NCBI RefSeq assembly: GCF_000417875.1
Contig: NW_006920879.1
Span: 553,367-617,366, forward strand
Source of the DNA: Pseudozyma flocculosa PF-1
Taxonomy: Eukaryota > Basidiomycota > Ustilaginomycetes > Ustilaginales > Ustilaginaceae
DNA length: 64,000 nt
Direction: 5' to 3'
In this document: piece by piece, positions 1 to 9,027 of the stretch
How the letters are laid out: every line of letters begins with the position of its first letter
How positions within the stretch are numbered: position 1 is the stretch's first letter
The notes under the pieces: generated by a model
What the model was told of the DNA's origin: nothing
The model's database searches: none
The model's input: only the letters and a program-made list of their open reading frames with translations
Translations under genes and position numbers: made by a program

Positions 1-247
1 CGCCGTCCTGCTCGGCACCACCCTGTTGCTCGTTCTGCGTGCCATCCCCTTCCTGATCGTGCGAGTTGTGCTTCCTCCTGACGTGGCGCCGGAAACCGGC
101 ACCGTTAACGGCGTTGTAGCCGTGCTTGGCAGCTCGCTTCTCGAGAGACGAGTTGCCGTTGTGGGAGCCAGCCCTAGCGGGGACGGACGCCAGGACGGCC
201 ATCGAGGCAAGCGCCAGAAGGACAAAGGAGTGCGAGAGCTTGACCAT
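1..247 (-). CDS. Secreted protein, N-terminal part (cut by window edge)
   Basis: The frame is open from an ATG at 247 to the window edge (82 codons seen, no stop). The product starts with a clear signal peptide: MVKLSH, then a hydrophobic stretch LLALASMAVLASV, and an Ala-x-Ala type cleavage site near residue 26 (ARA). Soon after comes LEKR at residues 35-38, a dibasic Kex2-type processing site. The visible mature part is hydrophilic and rich in Gly, Asn, His, Gln and Glu. Upstream TATA-like sequences on the same strand support a promoter and this start. No domain is recognisable, so the function is unknown. A small secreted or effector-like protein, or a Kex2-processed precursor, is possible. 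The 3' part lies outside the window. Confidence 0.75.
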   Translation of the reverse strand, partial: MVKLSHSFVLLALASMAVLASVPARAGSHNGNSSLEKRAAKHGYNAVNGAGFRRHVRRKHNSHDQEGDGTQNEQQGGAEQDG

Positions 248-454
248 GTTGGCTTGTGAGGTGTCGAAGGGGTTTGCGAGTTGACTGGGATCAAACGTGG
301 GGGCAGGTCGGTGGCTTATAAGAAGGGAAGCGCCAGGCTTCAGGTTGCAAGCAGTAGCAATCGAGACAAGGGGACTGGATGGTGAGATCGCCGGGATCTG
401 TCGTGGAGGTTGTGAGGTGATGGACGTTGAGATCGTCTTCCGGAGACGGCCCCC

Positions 455-461
455 TTATATA
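455..461 (-). promoter_or_regulatory. TATA box of the secreted-protein gene
   Basis: The minus strand reads TATATAAG about 208 nt upstream of the ATG at 247. A second, weaker TATAAG lies at about 313-320. Either could position transcription of the secreted-protein gene. Confidence 0.4.
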
Positions 462-1716
462 CGCGCCAAACCCTCGAGCTGGGGGTGGTTGGGGTGACCC
501 GTGAACAGCGAGCTGATTAGAGAGCGTTGCCTCACCGCCCCTGAAGGGAGCTCGAGCAGCTTGGGAGAGGAAGAGAACCAGCGCTTGCCTTCACGTTGCC
601 AGGCATTCCCTTTCGCCCCGAGAGGCCCGATCGCGAGTACATACGTGCAGACGCAGACGGCACCGTCGCGCGGCGATATCCTCGGCCGTAAAGACGACCC
701 ACATGTCGGGAAACAGTATGATCCAAGGGTGGCAACCTGGAGCACAACGGTGCGCCCCTTGTGCCAAACCAAGCTTGAAACAGGAGCGCAGCGGTAGGTG
801 GCCGCGGAGTTCCGCTATGCGTTATGAGGTCAATCGGGGGCGCGATCGCGGGACGCCCTGCCTGAGCAGGTGGTCGCCATGACACGAAAAGAAGGGTCGG
901 TGATATAGCGGCAAGGACCGGGACAACGATAAAGTAGGTGTTGAGATCAGGCGCAGTCAGTGCAACCCGCATGTTGCTCGCGGGCCACTGCTGTAGCCAT
1001 GCGTACATGGCCGGTGGCGGGTGTCAGGTTTGGCGACTGGCCTGGGTTCCTGCTTGGTGGCCCTGGACACAATACCCGATCGGACGGCAATGACGGCCTC
1101 TACCTGTTCGGCGACTCGCCTCAAGAAGAGGCCAGATCGCGCTCGGAAGCATGCCTTATAGTAGTTTGAGATGGTGCGGTACGCGTTGAGCAGAAGGCCG
1201 GCTGTTGCGCCTGCAACGCGGCTGACGGTGTGCCGTGTAACCTTCGCGGGGCAAACTGGCAGCTTGCTTGCTTGCTTGCTGCTCAGCTACATATACATAC
1301 ATAGCTAAGCTCGCCGGCAAAGCTTTGGTGCCTGGCCGGTGGTCCGGAAATGGCCGATGCATGCGTAGCCCATCGCCCCGTCTTGCCCCACCTCCGCGCC
1401 CGGACAACCGACCCACCTTCAGCCCGTTGCGCGCCGATCTGGCTGCAGAGGTGTCCGAGCACCTCGAGGCCATTGCCGAGCGGGGATACGAGGTCCAATC
1501 TGTCGCTCACAACGGCAGATCGTCTTACGTTCCCACGTTGCGCCCGCCCCCGCGCCCTGATAACACCCACGTACGGCTCTTGCCCTCTCGATGGCGCTGC
1601 GATCGCACGATGGGAGGAGGGTAGACCTACAGCTGCAGTCTGCCCGAAGACAGCCTGCGGCGTAGATTCATCGAAGGGAAGTACCGTGGCAGCATGGCAC
1701 AGCAGGCAATCGAGCC

Positions 1717-1728
1717 AAAAAAAAAAAA
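1717..1728 (-). terminator. RNA polymerase III terminator for tRNA-Cys
   Basis: A run of 12 A on the plus strand is T12 in the direction of tRNA transcription. It starts about 34 nt beyond the mature tRNA 3' end, a typical Pol III stop. Confidence 0.7.
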
Positions 1729-1762
1729 TCAAGGACCACAGGTAGGAAAGGTAGAAGGAAAG

Positions 1763-1843
1763 AGCGGCGACCGAGAATCGAACTCGGGACCCCAGGATGG
1801 ATGCATTTTGCAATCCTATGCTAAGCCACTAAGCCTCCGCCGC
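1763..1843 (-). tRNA. tRNA-Cys (GCA) with a 9-nt intron
   Basis: On the minus strand a full cloverleaf can be drawn. The acceptor stem is GCGGCGG with TCGCCGC, the D arm is GCTTAGTGGCTTAGC, and the anticodon stem is TAGGA with TCCTG. The T arm is CCGAG-TTCGATT-CTCGG and the discriminator is T73, the cysteine identity base. The anticodon loop reads TTGCAA, giving anticodon GCA. A 9-nt intron (AATGCATCC) follows position 37, the canonical place for nuclear tRNA introns. Total length is 81 nt (72 plus 9). The arm sequences resemble yeast tRNA-Cys. A T12 terminator follows. An additional perfect A-box-like motif lies just upstream. Confidence 0.9.
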
Positions 1844-2559
1844 AATAACCAACTGAGCTATTTGCCAAGTGGTTGGAAATGGCGCTCTAAAAACAAATCA
1901 TATAGTACAACATGAAACGAGGATTAGAATCGCCCTTCCACTCTGTTGGCCGCTCGTGGCGTGAGCTCCCGGCCTCGCCTCGTCCTGCCAAGACGCTTTT
2001 CATCATCCTGCAACAGCTTGACCTTGTCCTGCAGTGCTTGTTGTTGGCCTGCCTGTATCTTCTAGATCCATGATTGCTGTCTGCGCTATTTGTTGGTGTG
2101 GCACAGCACTTGTCAGTCTGTGCCTACAAGGAGTCGATCACCCCATCCCTTCCCATTGCAGCTTGTGCATTCCTTGGCCGGCCCGGTCCATTGTCCATCT
2201 CCTCGAGTGTCCCTGTTCCGCTTGCAGATATGTTGCTGGCTTGGTGCTTTCTGTGGCTGCAGGGGCCTCGGCAAGTCTGAGGGAGACAAGGAAGTCCTGG
2301 ACATCTGCCTGCAATTTCAAAGGACTCGCGCTGCCCACGCCCCATATCAGCACGCGAGCAAGCTTCAAGCGGACCGAAGAAGAACTCTAGCTGCTGTCGT
2401 CCCTGCCTTCTGCATCAGCATCGATTCAGCTCTTCTGTATATACACTGCAGCGACAGTCTGCTGCGCCGACGAGATAAAAGGGGCGAGCACCTTGGGCGG
2501 AGCCGTGCGACTGCTGCTGCTGCTACGGCTGCTACATCCGGGGCGACTGCAACCTGCTA
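1844..2559. other. Intergenic region 3' of SPF1 and 5' of tRNA-Cys
   Basis: The first 80 bases are unusually AT-rich, as expected for the 5' flank of a Pol III gene, and carry an A-box-like motif at 1849-1860. The rest is the SPF1 3' flank. No further gene is visible. Confidence 0.6.
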
Positions 2560-5500
2560 CTACTGCTGCTGCCTGCCGGCGACCTGGACGTCGCGCTTCA
2601 TGTCCTCGAGCGCGCGTACGGCGGCTTCCTGGACCTCTCTCTTCCTCCTCTCCTCTCTGCGCTTGCTGCCGCGCGTGACGAGCTCCTTTGGCTTGACGTC
2701 GGCAAACAGGCTCCAGAAGCTCTCGAGGAGGTAGCAGCCTCCAAAGTCGGCGAGCATCATAGCGACGAGGCGGGCCTGGTAGGCGCCCTGCATCTTGACG
2801 AGCTGGAGCCACTCGTTGAGCTCGATGAAGCTCTCAGTGGCGCCGAGGACGGCGATGGCGCCGACCGAGACGAGGCCGTAGTAGAGGTACTTGTTCTCCT
2901 TGATGCCCTCGCGCCAGGGCCTGCCGATGTAGTTGACGGCAAACGTCGAGACGGTCTGCGAGAGTCCGAGGAGGTAGACGCCCGTGTTGAGGAGCGACGG
3001 GCTAAACTTGGCCTCGAGGTCGACGACGTCGTCGGGCTGCTCGTAGATGACCGAGAGGCGCTGGATGTAGTACATGGTGGCGACGTGGAGCGCCGTCTGG
3101 GTGAGGATCGAGCCAAAGACGTAGACGTTGAGGATGTTGGTGACGGGGCGCTCCTTGCTCAGCTTGTCGATGGGCTGGGCGCGCGAGATGCAGAGGAAGC
3201 AGACGCTGGCCAGCATGCCCGAGATTGTCACCTGGTAGTCGCCAAACTTGATGCCCTCGAGGTAGAGGACCGAGAGCGAGTAGGCCTGGATGAGGCAGTT
3301 GAGCGCCAGGATCTTGTACATCTGGATGGTGGCGACGAGCGTGCAGCGGCCCTGACGGACAATGGCGAGCACCGAGGCGACGTTGGACAGCTTCGAGGTG
3401 AATGGGGCGGCGACCGAGGCGTCTCCAAGGCGGATCTGGGGCGGTCCGTCGTCGAGGTCGGCGTCAGCCATCTGGGCCGTGATGGCCGAGAGGTCAAATT
3501 TGGCCGTACGATCGACGGTGCGCTGGTTCTGCATCTTGGCCAGCGCCTCGTCGCGCGCCTTTTCGAGGTCCGGGTAGAGGGTCTTGAGCGCCGGCGGCAC
3601 CGGCGGCGGCGGCTGACCGAAGCGCGCCGTCAAGCTGAGCTGCGACTCGTAGACCTTCTTCATGCGCTCATTGCGCTGGTGCTCGGCAATCTTCTGGAGG
3701 TCCTCGGGCGTGCCGTCGAGGAGCGCCACGCCAATGTTGGCCGCCTTGAGCGCGCCGACGTCGTTGGTGCCGTCGCCGGCCATGAGCGTGACGAAGCCGA
3801 GCTGCTTGAGCGAGTTGAGGATAAACTCCTTCTGGCTCGGCGAGACGCGGGCGTAGACAAACGTGTGCTGCACGAGCTGGTTCCAGGCGGCGGCGTTGTC
3901 CTGGTACTGCTTCATGGCGGCGCCCGTGATGCAGATGTCGTGGTCCTTGAACAGCGCGGCGTCGAGCGGGTCCGACGCCCTGACGGGGATCAGGCGCGAC
4001 TCGTCGACCGAGCGCCAGATGAGCTCATCGTCGCTCTTGGCGCCCTCGCGCAGGTCGAGGATGAGGACGTCGCGGTCGACGATCTCGACCTCGGACGCCA
4101 CGTGGCACGCCGTCAGCGGGTTGTCGCCGGTGATCATGATGCAGCGGTGCGACGAGTCGTTGAGCTGCTTGATCGAGGCGACGGCGTCGGGCTTGAGCGG
4201 GCAGTGGAAGACGAGGAAGCCGGCAAAGGCGAGACCGCTCTCGACCTGGTCGCGGGTGACGTTGTTGACCTTGCCGGCGTCCTTGACGTCGTCCATGAAT
4301 TTGTAACCGAGCGCGAGCACCCTACTGCCACGTCGAGTGAAGCCCTTGTAGGTCTCGTCGTAGTGGGCGGGCAGGTTGGCGTACATCGACTTGAGCGTCT
4401 CGGGCGCGCCCTTGACGGCGGCCAGCGTCCTGCGCGAGCCGCCGGCGTCGACGACGAAGCTGACGGTCGACATGCGCTTGAGCGCCGACGAGAACTGGAA
4501 GCGGCGGCGGACGTTGATCGTGAAGCGGTGGTTCGAGGCCTTGGGGTCGGTGGGCGAGAGCACGTCGCCCTTGTTGAGCTTCCAGTCCATAGCCTCGAGC
4601 GTCGTCTTTTCCATCGGGTCTCCCACCAGGCCGTCCTCGAGCAGGACGAGCGCGTGGGCCGAGGCGAGGGTAAGCGTGGCCTCGCTCGAGGCATCCTTGA
4701 GCGGCACCAGCCTGGCCTCGCCGCTCGGAGCGCAGTCGGCGACGCCCTGCACCTCGAGGTCCTCGCCGGTGATGGTGCCGGTTTTGTCAAAGCAGCAGAC
4801 ATCGACCCTGCCGGCGTAGGGGATGCGGAAAGGCTCGGTGCAAAAGATGGCGTACTTGGCCAGCGCCATAAGCGACGCATTGACCGCCATCGACAGCTCC
4901 ATGGGCAGCTCGGGCGGCACGACCGACGTGATGATGAGGACGCAGTCGAGCAGCAGCTTGCCCTTGGGGCGCTCCATCTCGGTGCCAACGACCCAGACGT
5001 AGGCGCTGGCGGCGATGGCGAAGACGAGGAGGAAGCCGATAAAGACGAAAGACTCGAGGTTGTTGGCCGTGACGCGGTTCTCGTTGGTAAAGACCATAAG
5101 GCGGATCAGTTGGCCCTGCGAGGTACCGAAGCCGGTCTTGAGGACGACGCCGAGGGCACCGTTGTCGGGCGCCTGCAGCTTGCCGTACGGGCCGTCGGCT
5201 TCGGGGCGGGTGGTCTGGAGCACCTTTGTGCCGCCAAAGACGACGTTGTTGCGGTCGACGCCGTTGACGTCTAGGACATCGGAGGCGTCGCGCAGCTCGA
5301 TGCTCTCCTTGAGCAGCGGCGTGCTCTCGCCGCTAAGCATGGCCTCGTTGACGATCGTCGAGCCCGAGACGAGGAGCAGGTCGCAGGGGGTGGCCGAGTC
5401 CTCCTTGGAGCGGTCGATCGAGACGAGGTCTCCCGGCAGAAGCTCGGTGGTCTGCACCTCGGTCCAGGCGTTGGCGCGGTAGACCCAGATGGCGTAGGGC

Positions 5501-6306
5501 TTGATCGACATCGTGCGGAACTCGTTGAGCGTGCGGAGGCGCTGGAAGACGACAGTGCACTCAAAGACGACCAGCATGAAGAGGGTGAAGAGCGAGTAGT
5601 ACCAGTACTCGTCGAGCATCCAGAGGCCGACGCAGAAGACCTGAAACACGAAAAAGGGAGCGACGGCGTGCTCGATAAAGAGGTCGGCGAAGCGGGGCAT
5701 GGGGATGTCGAAGTGGTTCTTGCCAAAGGTGCCCAGGGCGAGGTCGACCTCGGACTGGGTGGTGAGGCCGTGGCTGCCCTGGAACTGGCCCAGCGTGGGC
5801 TGGGCATCGGCGGGGTAGGGCAACCTGCGGAAGGTGGGCACCTGGATGAGGGGCGAGACGAGGATGTCGGTCTTTGCGGCGGTGGGGTCCGGGTTGGCGA
5901 GGATGTACTTGTCGGCCTGGTAGGTGAATGCGTACTCGACGGGCATGCCCGGCCTGCGGGTGGTGTTGAGGGGCACGATCTCGCCCTCGCCCTTGTGCGG
6001 GTGCGGGAAGATGCGTACGAGCTGGGCATCGTCGAGGCTGCGCGCCGAGGTGCAGGTGATGATGGCCTTTGCGGCGATGGACCACTTTGTCACTAGGAAG
6101 CTCAGCGCGTGGAGGGTGACGAGGCCGACGGTGTAGACAAAGGTCCACTCCTCGCTGCGGATCCAGTCATCGTAGCGGACGAGGTAGGCGTAGGCGGCGA
6201 TGGGGTAGAGCGAGAGGAAGGGAAGGACATAGAGGTGCAGGTGGAAGGGGATGGCGCGGTGCAGGGTGACGCTGGCAATCTCGGGAGACTGCACGGCGAT
6301 GGCCAT
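2560..6306 (-). CDS. SPF1: P5A-type ATPase, ER transmembrane-helix dislocase
   Basis: One uninterrupted 1248-residue frame; yeast Spf1 is about 1215. P5A ATPases sit in the ER membrane and use ATP to extract misinserted or mitochondrial tail-anchored helices. Seen in the sequence: hydrophobic segments near the N-terminus, the actuator loop MLSGES, and the P5A-specific intramembrane motif PPELPMELS just before the catalytic DKTGTITGED (phospho-acceptor Asp about residue 507). The hinge GDGTND lies around residue 843, and several C-terminal membrane spans follow. I chose the ATG at 6306 (MAIAVQS...) because the protein then starts like other Spf1 proteins. The frame stays open for 117 more codons upstream, but that stretch is Arg/Pro-rich and looks like leader sequence. 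Its 5' end faces DAD4 across 503 bp. Confidence 0.95.
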   Translation of the reverse strand: MAIAVQSPEIASVTLHRAIPFHLHLYVLPFLSLYPIAAYAYLVRYDDWIRSEEWTFVYTVGLVTLHALSFLVTKWSIAAKAIITCTSARSLDDAQLVRIFPHPHKGEGEIVPLNTTRRPGMPVEYAFTYQADKYILANPDPTAAKTDILVSPLIQVPTFRRLPYPADAQPTLGQFQGSHGLTTQSEVDLALGTFGKNHFDIPMPRFADLFIEHAVAPFFVFQVFCVGLWMLDEYWYYSLFTLFMLVVFECTVVFQRLRTLNEFRTMSIKPYAIWVYRANAWTEVQTTELLPGDLVSIDRSKEDSATPCDLLLVSGSTIVNEAMLSGESTPLLKESIELRDASDVLDVNGVDRNNVVFGGTKVLQTTRPEADGPYGKLQAPDNGALGVVLKTGFGTSQGQLIRLMVFTNENRVTANNLESFVFIGFLLVFAIAASAYVWVVGTEMERPKGKLLLDCVLIITSVVPPELPMELSMAVNASLMALAKYAIFCTEPFRIPYAGRVDVCCFDKTGTITGEDLEVQGVADCAPSGEARLVPLKDASSEATLTLASAHALVLLEDGLVGDPMEKTTLEAMDWKLNKGDVLSPTDPKASNHRFTINVRRRFQFSSALKRMSTVSFVVDAGGSRRTLAAVKGAPETLKSMYANLPAHYDETYKGFTRRGSRVLALGYKFMDDVKDAGKVNNVTRDQVESGLAFAGFLVFHCPLKPDAVASIKQLNDSSHRCIMITGDNPLTACHVASEVEIVDRDVLILDLREGAKSDDELIWRSVDESRLIPVRASDPLDAALFKDHDICITGAAMKQYQDNAAAWNQLVQHTFVYARVSPSQKEFILNSLKQLGFVTLMAGDGTNDVGALKAANIGVALLDGTPEDLQKIAEHQRNERMKKVYESQLSLTARFGQPPPPVPPALKTLYPDLEKARDEALAKMQNQRTVDRTAKFDLSAITAQMADADLDDGPPQIRLGDASVAAPFTSKLSNVASVLAIVRQGRCTLVATIQMYKILALNCLIQAYSLSVLYLEGIKFGDYQVTISGMLASVCFLCISRAQPIDKLSKERPVTNILNVYVFGSILTQTALHVATMYYIQRLSVIYEQPDDVVDLEAKFSPSLLNTGVYLLGLSQTVSTFAVNYIGRPWREGIKENKYLYYGLVSVGAIAVLGATESFIELNEWLQLVKMQGAYQARLVAMMLADFGGCYLLESFWSLFADVKPKELVTRGSKRREERRKREVQEAAVRALEDMKRDVQVAGRQQQ

Positions 6307-6809
6307 GGTGGCGGCGGTGGGGCGAGATTGGACGATTCGAGGAAAAGGCGCGATGCTTTTCCAGTCGTCCTTGCCTTGCTTGCCCGTTTCTTGACGAGGA
6401 GGTGGTGGTGGTAGCGGTGGCGTGTGGGGTCGAATGTGACTTGGGACAAAGAGGCCGAGCGCCGGTGCAGCTGCCGCCCCAGGGCCGCCAGCCAGGAAGA
6501 AGTGGCCCAGCGGGCACCGCACACCGGCTTCGGCCCCGATCACGCCAGAGCAGCCCAAGCTGGCTTGCTTCCGCTCGTCATCCATTCGGGCGAGAAAAGA
6601 AAATCCAGCGGGCCAGCGACAAACGCGCCAAACGCGCCGCCGCCGCCGCTCCTCCACCTATGGCGGCGTGCGGTGCGTCCAACAGCGCGGCCGCCGTCGT
6701 TGGAGAAAGAGTACGTGCGCACAACAACACCTCGCTGCGTCGCTCTCGCCTCGATCTCGCCACCCATCTCGTGTCACACATCCTCCGCCACTGCGCATCG
6801 CTTTCAAAA
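6307..6809. other. Divergent promoter region, SPF1/DAD4
   Basis: 503 bp between two divergent start codons. The part next to SPF1 is open in the SPF1 frame for 117 codons, but with low-complexity Pro/Arg/Ala content. No other gene is seen. Confidence 0.6.
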
Positions 6810-7301
6810 ATGGAGAATCCCTACGTGAGCAGTTAGACAGATAGACAGACAGACACTTAGCCCCGTAGCCACGCGAGACACTTGCGCTGACCGACCACAT
6901 CGCCTTTGCCCCTCTCGACCGACCGACGACCGACAGGAAGAGCGGCAGTCGCTCCTCCTCGAGCGCATCATCCGCAACGTGTCGCTGCTCAACGAGGCGC
7001 TCAAGGAGGTATCCACCTCCGTCACCCAGATCAACCAGCACAACCAGGCCATCACCATCGCCGGCGAAATGTGGGAGGGCGTGAGTGCGATGCGCCGCGC
7101 GCACCACCATCCTCTTCGTTGCTGCCAGGCACCCGTGCTCATTCCACCCCATCCCCCCTTTCCCTTTGGGCCCACCTGGCTTGCTGCTGATGACGACAGT
7201 ATCGGAGGAACGCGGCATTTAACTTGCAGAACATCGATGGGCTCGCCGACCAGCACGCCTCGCCGGACACACGGAGCGACGAGACCCAGCACGCTGCATA
7301 G
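6810..7301 (+). CDS. DAD4: DASH/Dam1 complex subunit Dad4
   Basis: Three coding exons (6810-6824, 6937-7080, 7200-7301) joined in frame give 86 residues; yeast Dad4 is 72. The first exon holds only MENPY. The product reads MENPYEERQSLLLERIIRN and onward, and matches the Dad4 pattern of an N-terminal MENP-EEQ followed by one amphipathic helix with regular Leu/Ile/Val. The third exon supplies the conserved YRRNAAFNLQ (yeast YNRNVQFNLE). Dad4 is part of the ring complex that couples kinetochores to spindle microtubules in fungi. Introns of 112 and 119 nt have GTGAGC/GTGAGT donors. No single open frame covers it, so it is easily missed by automated ORF calling. Confidence 0.9.
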
Positions 7302-7984
7302 CCTCGTCGTCTGGCCGCGCAAGTCGACCTAGTGCTGTCCGTGGTCAAGCCCTCGCTATCCTCGTCCAATCCCGCTCATTCTGTCTGTACACTACCGCTT
7401 GCGCTCCATTTGGCAACGCCCCAAGATACCCTCACCCCTGAGCCTACGCCAACTTTCCGAGCCGTCCCTTCCAGCCTCGCACTCTCGGGTAGGCATGTGA
7501 GCTCGGGCGGCCGGTGAGACCACTGCACCGCCTTCCGGGTATCCAAATGTGGATGTGGGGAACCTCATCGATTTGAGAAGGCAAGAGGGGGTGAAAGGGG
7601 AGGAGCTAGGCTACAAAGTGAAGGGAGAGCGAATGCTATGCGCACAGCATTGAAGAGCAGAGGAGGGGAGGGGGCGGAAGAGAGCATCGACTAGCAGCGG
7701 ACAAGGGGACACGAGATCGCCGTTGATCCGAGTACGGGGCAGTGCCAAGAGACGGGGCTCTGCGACGCGCATCCAGCTCAACTAGAACCGAAAACGCGAG
7801 CAAGAGCCTGGGTGATGGTGGGGACCGAGCCGGGGCTGGTATATACGTCTGCTGCAAACGTCGCAGGGACGGCCGGCCGGGATGCAGCACCGGCGAAGCG
7901 ACCCAGCAGTAGCACTGACGGCGGCTTGTCGTGCGCGATGCGGAGAGCCGGACTGACCGTCCATCACAGGAGAGTCGACGTCCT
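7302..7984. other. Convergent 3' flanks, DAD4 and rhodopsin gene
   Basis: 683 bp between two convergent stop codons. Only 3'-flanking sequence is expected here. No reading frame of interest was found. Confidence 0.6.
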
Positions 7985-9027
7985 TTAGGCGTCCTCGGCG
8001 CGGGGCTCCGACGAGATGGCGCCGTATCCGCCACCGCCGGGGCTGCCAGCGGGGGCGCAGAGGCTCTCGGGGACGAGGACGTGGCCCTCGTCGGGGGTGG
8101 CGAAGAGGAGCCAGGCGCCCCAGACGGGCTTGGCGATGACGTCGAGGATGGCAAAGAAGAGGATCTCCTTGTCGGCCGACAGCTTGCCCGTGCCCTCGCA
8201 CAGGGCAAACGCGACGGGGTAGAGCGACCAGACGACGACGAGCGCCAGGCTGACCTGGTTGTACAGGCCGCCGACCTTGGGTCCGCGGTGGAAGGCCGTC
8301 GAGCGTCCCGAGGTGACGAGCTGGATAATGATCCAGACGAGGGCGATGCAGCTAAAGGCGAAGAAGCCCCACTTGCCAGTCTTGACGGGGTGGAAGCCGG
8401 CAATGACACCAGTGATGATCATGACCAGGTCGGCGATGATCAGCACGATGATCTCGGCCACGGGGAGGCCGGCAAGGAAGGTGAGGTCGAGCAGGAGCAG
8501 CGGCGTGGTGAAGGCCCAGTCGATGTCTGCGGGGGCGGTAGTGAAGCGGGGCACCGGAGACAAAACAGGCGAAAAGAGACGCGACGGGGTCAGCGTGGCT
8601 CCTGTACCAACCTCGCGAAGCCTGCAAGGCGCTCCATAGGGCCCTCCGTACGCCATCCCTGGCCTGCTGTCCCGCGCTACTCACATCGGGCGTAGAAGAA
8701 CTCGCGCGGGCGGGGGTCGTTCTTGGTTCCGACGTTGACAAAGTCCTTGCCGACGCCGGTGGCCATGGCAAAGTAGGAGAGGGCGGCGATGGCGGTGATG
8801 AAGAAGGTGGTGGTGTGCATCAGGCGGTAGCGGTACGAGGCGCGCTGCGAGGTGATGAAGAAGAAGACCGACGAGACGGCCATGATGGCGAAGACGACCC
8901 AGAGGTAGGTGTGGCCGTACTGGGTCGACTGCTCGGGGTGGTGCAGGTGCGGCGGGATGGGCGGGATGCCGACATCGGGCTTCTTGGTGAGCGCCCCGAG
9001 GACGTTTTCGTAGTAGAACGAGTTCAT
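7985..9027 (-). CDS. Microbial (type I) rhodopsin, proton-pump type
   Basis: Two exons (9027-8685 and 8526-7985, intron 158 nt) give 294 residues with seven hydrophobic helices. Numbering on the spliced protein: ARYIDWAFTTPLLLLDL at about 113-129 carries Arg114, Asp117 and Asp128, matching bacteriorhodopsin Arg82, Asp85 and Asp96. Helix G has DVIAK with Asp243 and the retinal-binding Lys247. Glu225 and Glu235 match the proton-release pair Glu194 and Glu204. All key pump residues are therefore present, unlike the Hsp30/Yro2 opsin-like proteins that lack the lysine. Known relatives in smut fungi are green-light proton pumps in the plasma membrane. That this one pumps is inference. Helix C is split by the intron inside codon Tyr115. 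Confidence 0.93.

Larger units (their letters stand above)
248..1762. other. Intergenic region
   Basis: This is the 5' flank of the left-edge secreted-protein gene and the 3' flank of tRNA-Cys. It holds a short (GCTT)n run near 1262-1282. The frames that stay open here are short, overlap each other on both strands and show no recognisable protein. I see no gene. Confidence 0.6.

Noticed and set aside
1283..1813. Possible minus-strand gene before the tRNA
   Set aside because: The frame ends inside the tRNA gene and has no conserved or protein-like feature.
3085..5274. 729-codon open frame on the plus strand opposite SPF1
   Set aside because: It is antisense to a well-conserved coding sequence. 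In GC-rich genes the complementary frame is often free of stops. Composition is Arg/Asp/Gly/Val-rich with no motif.
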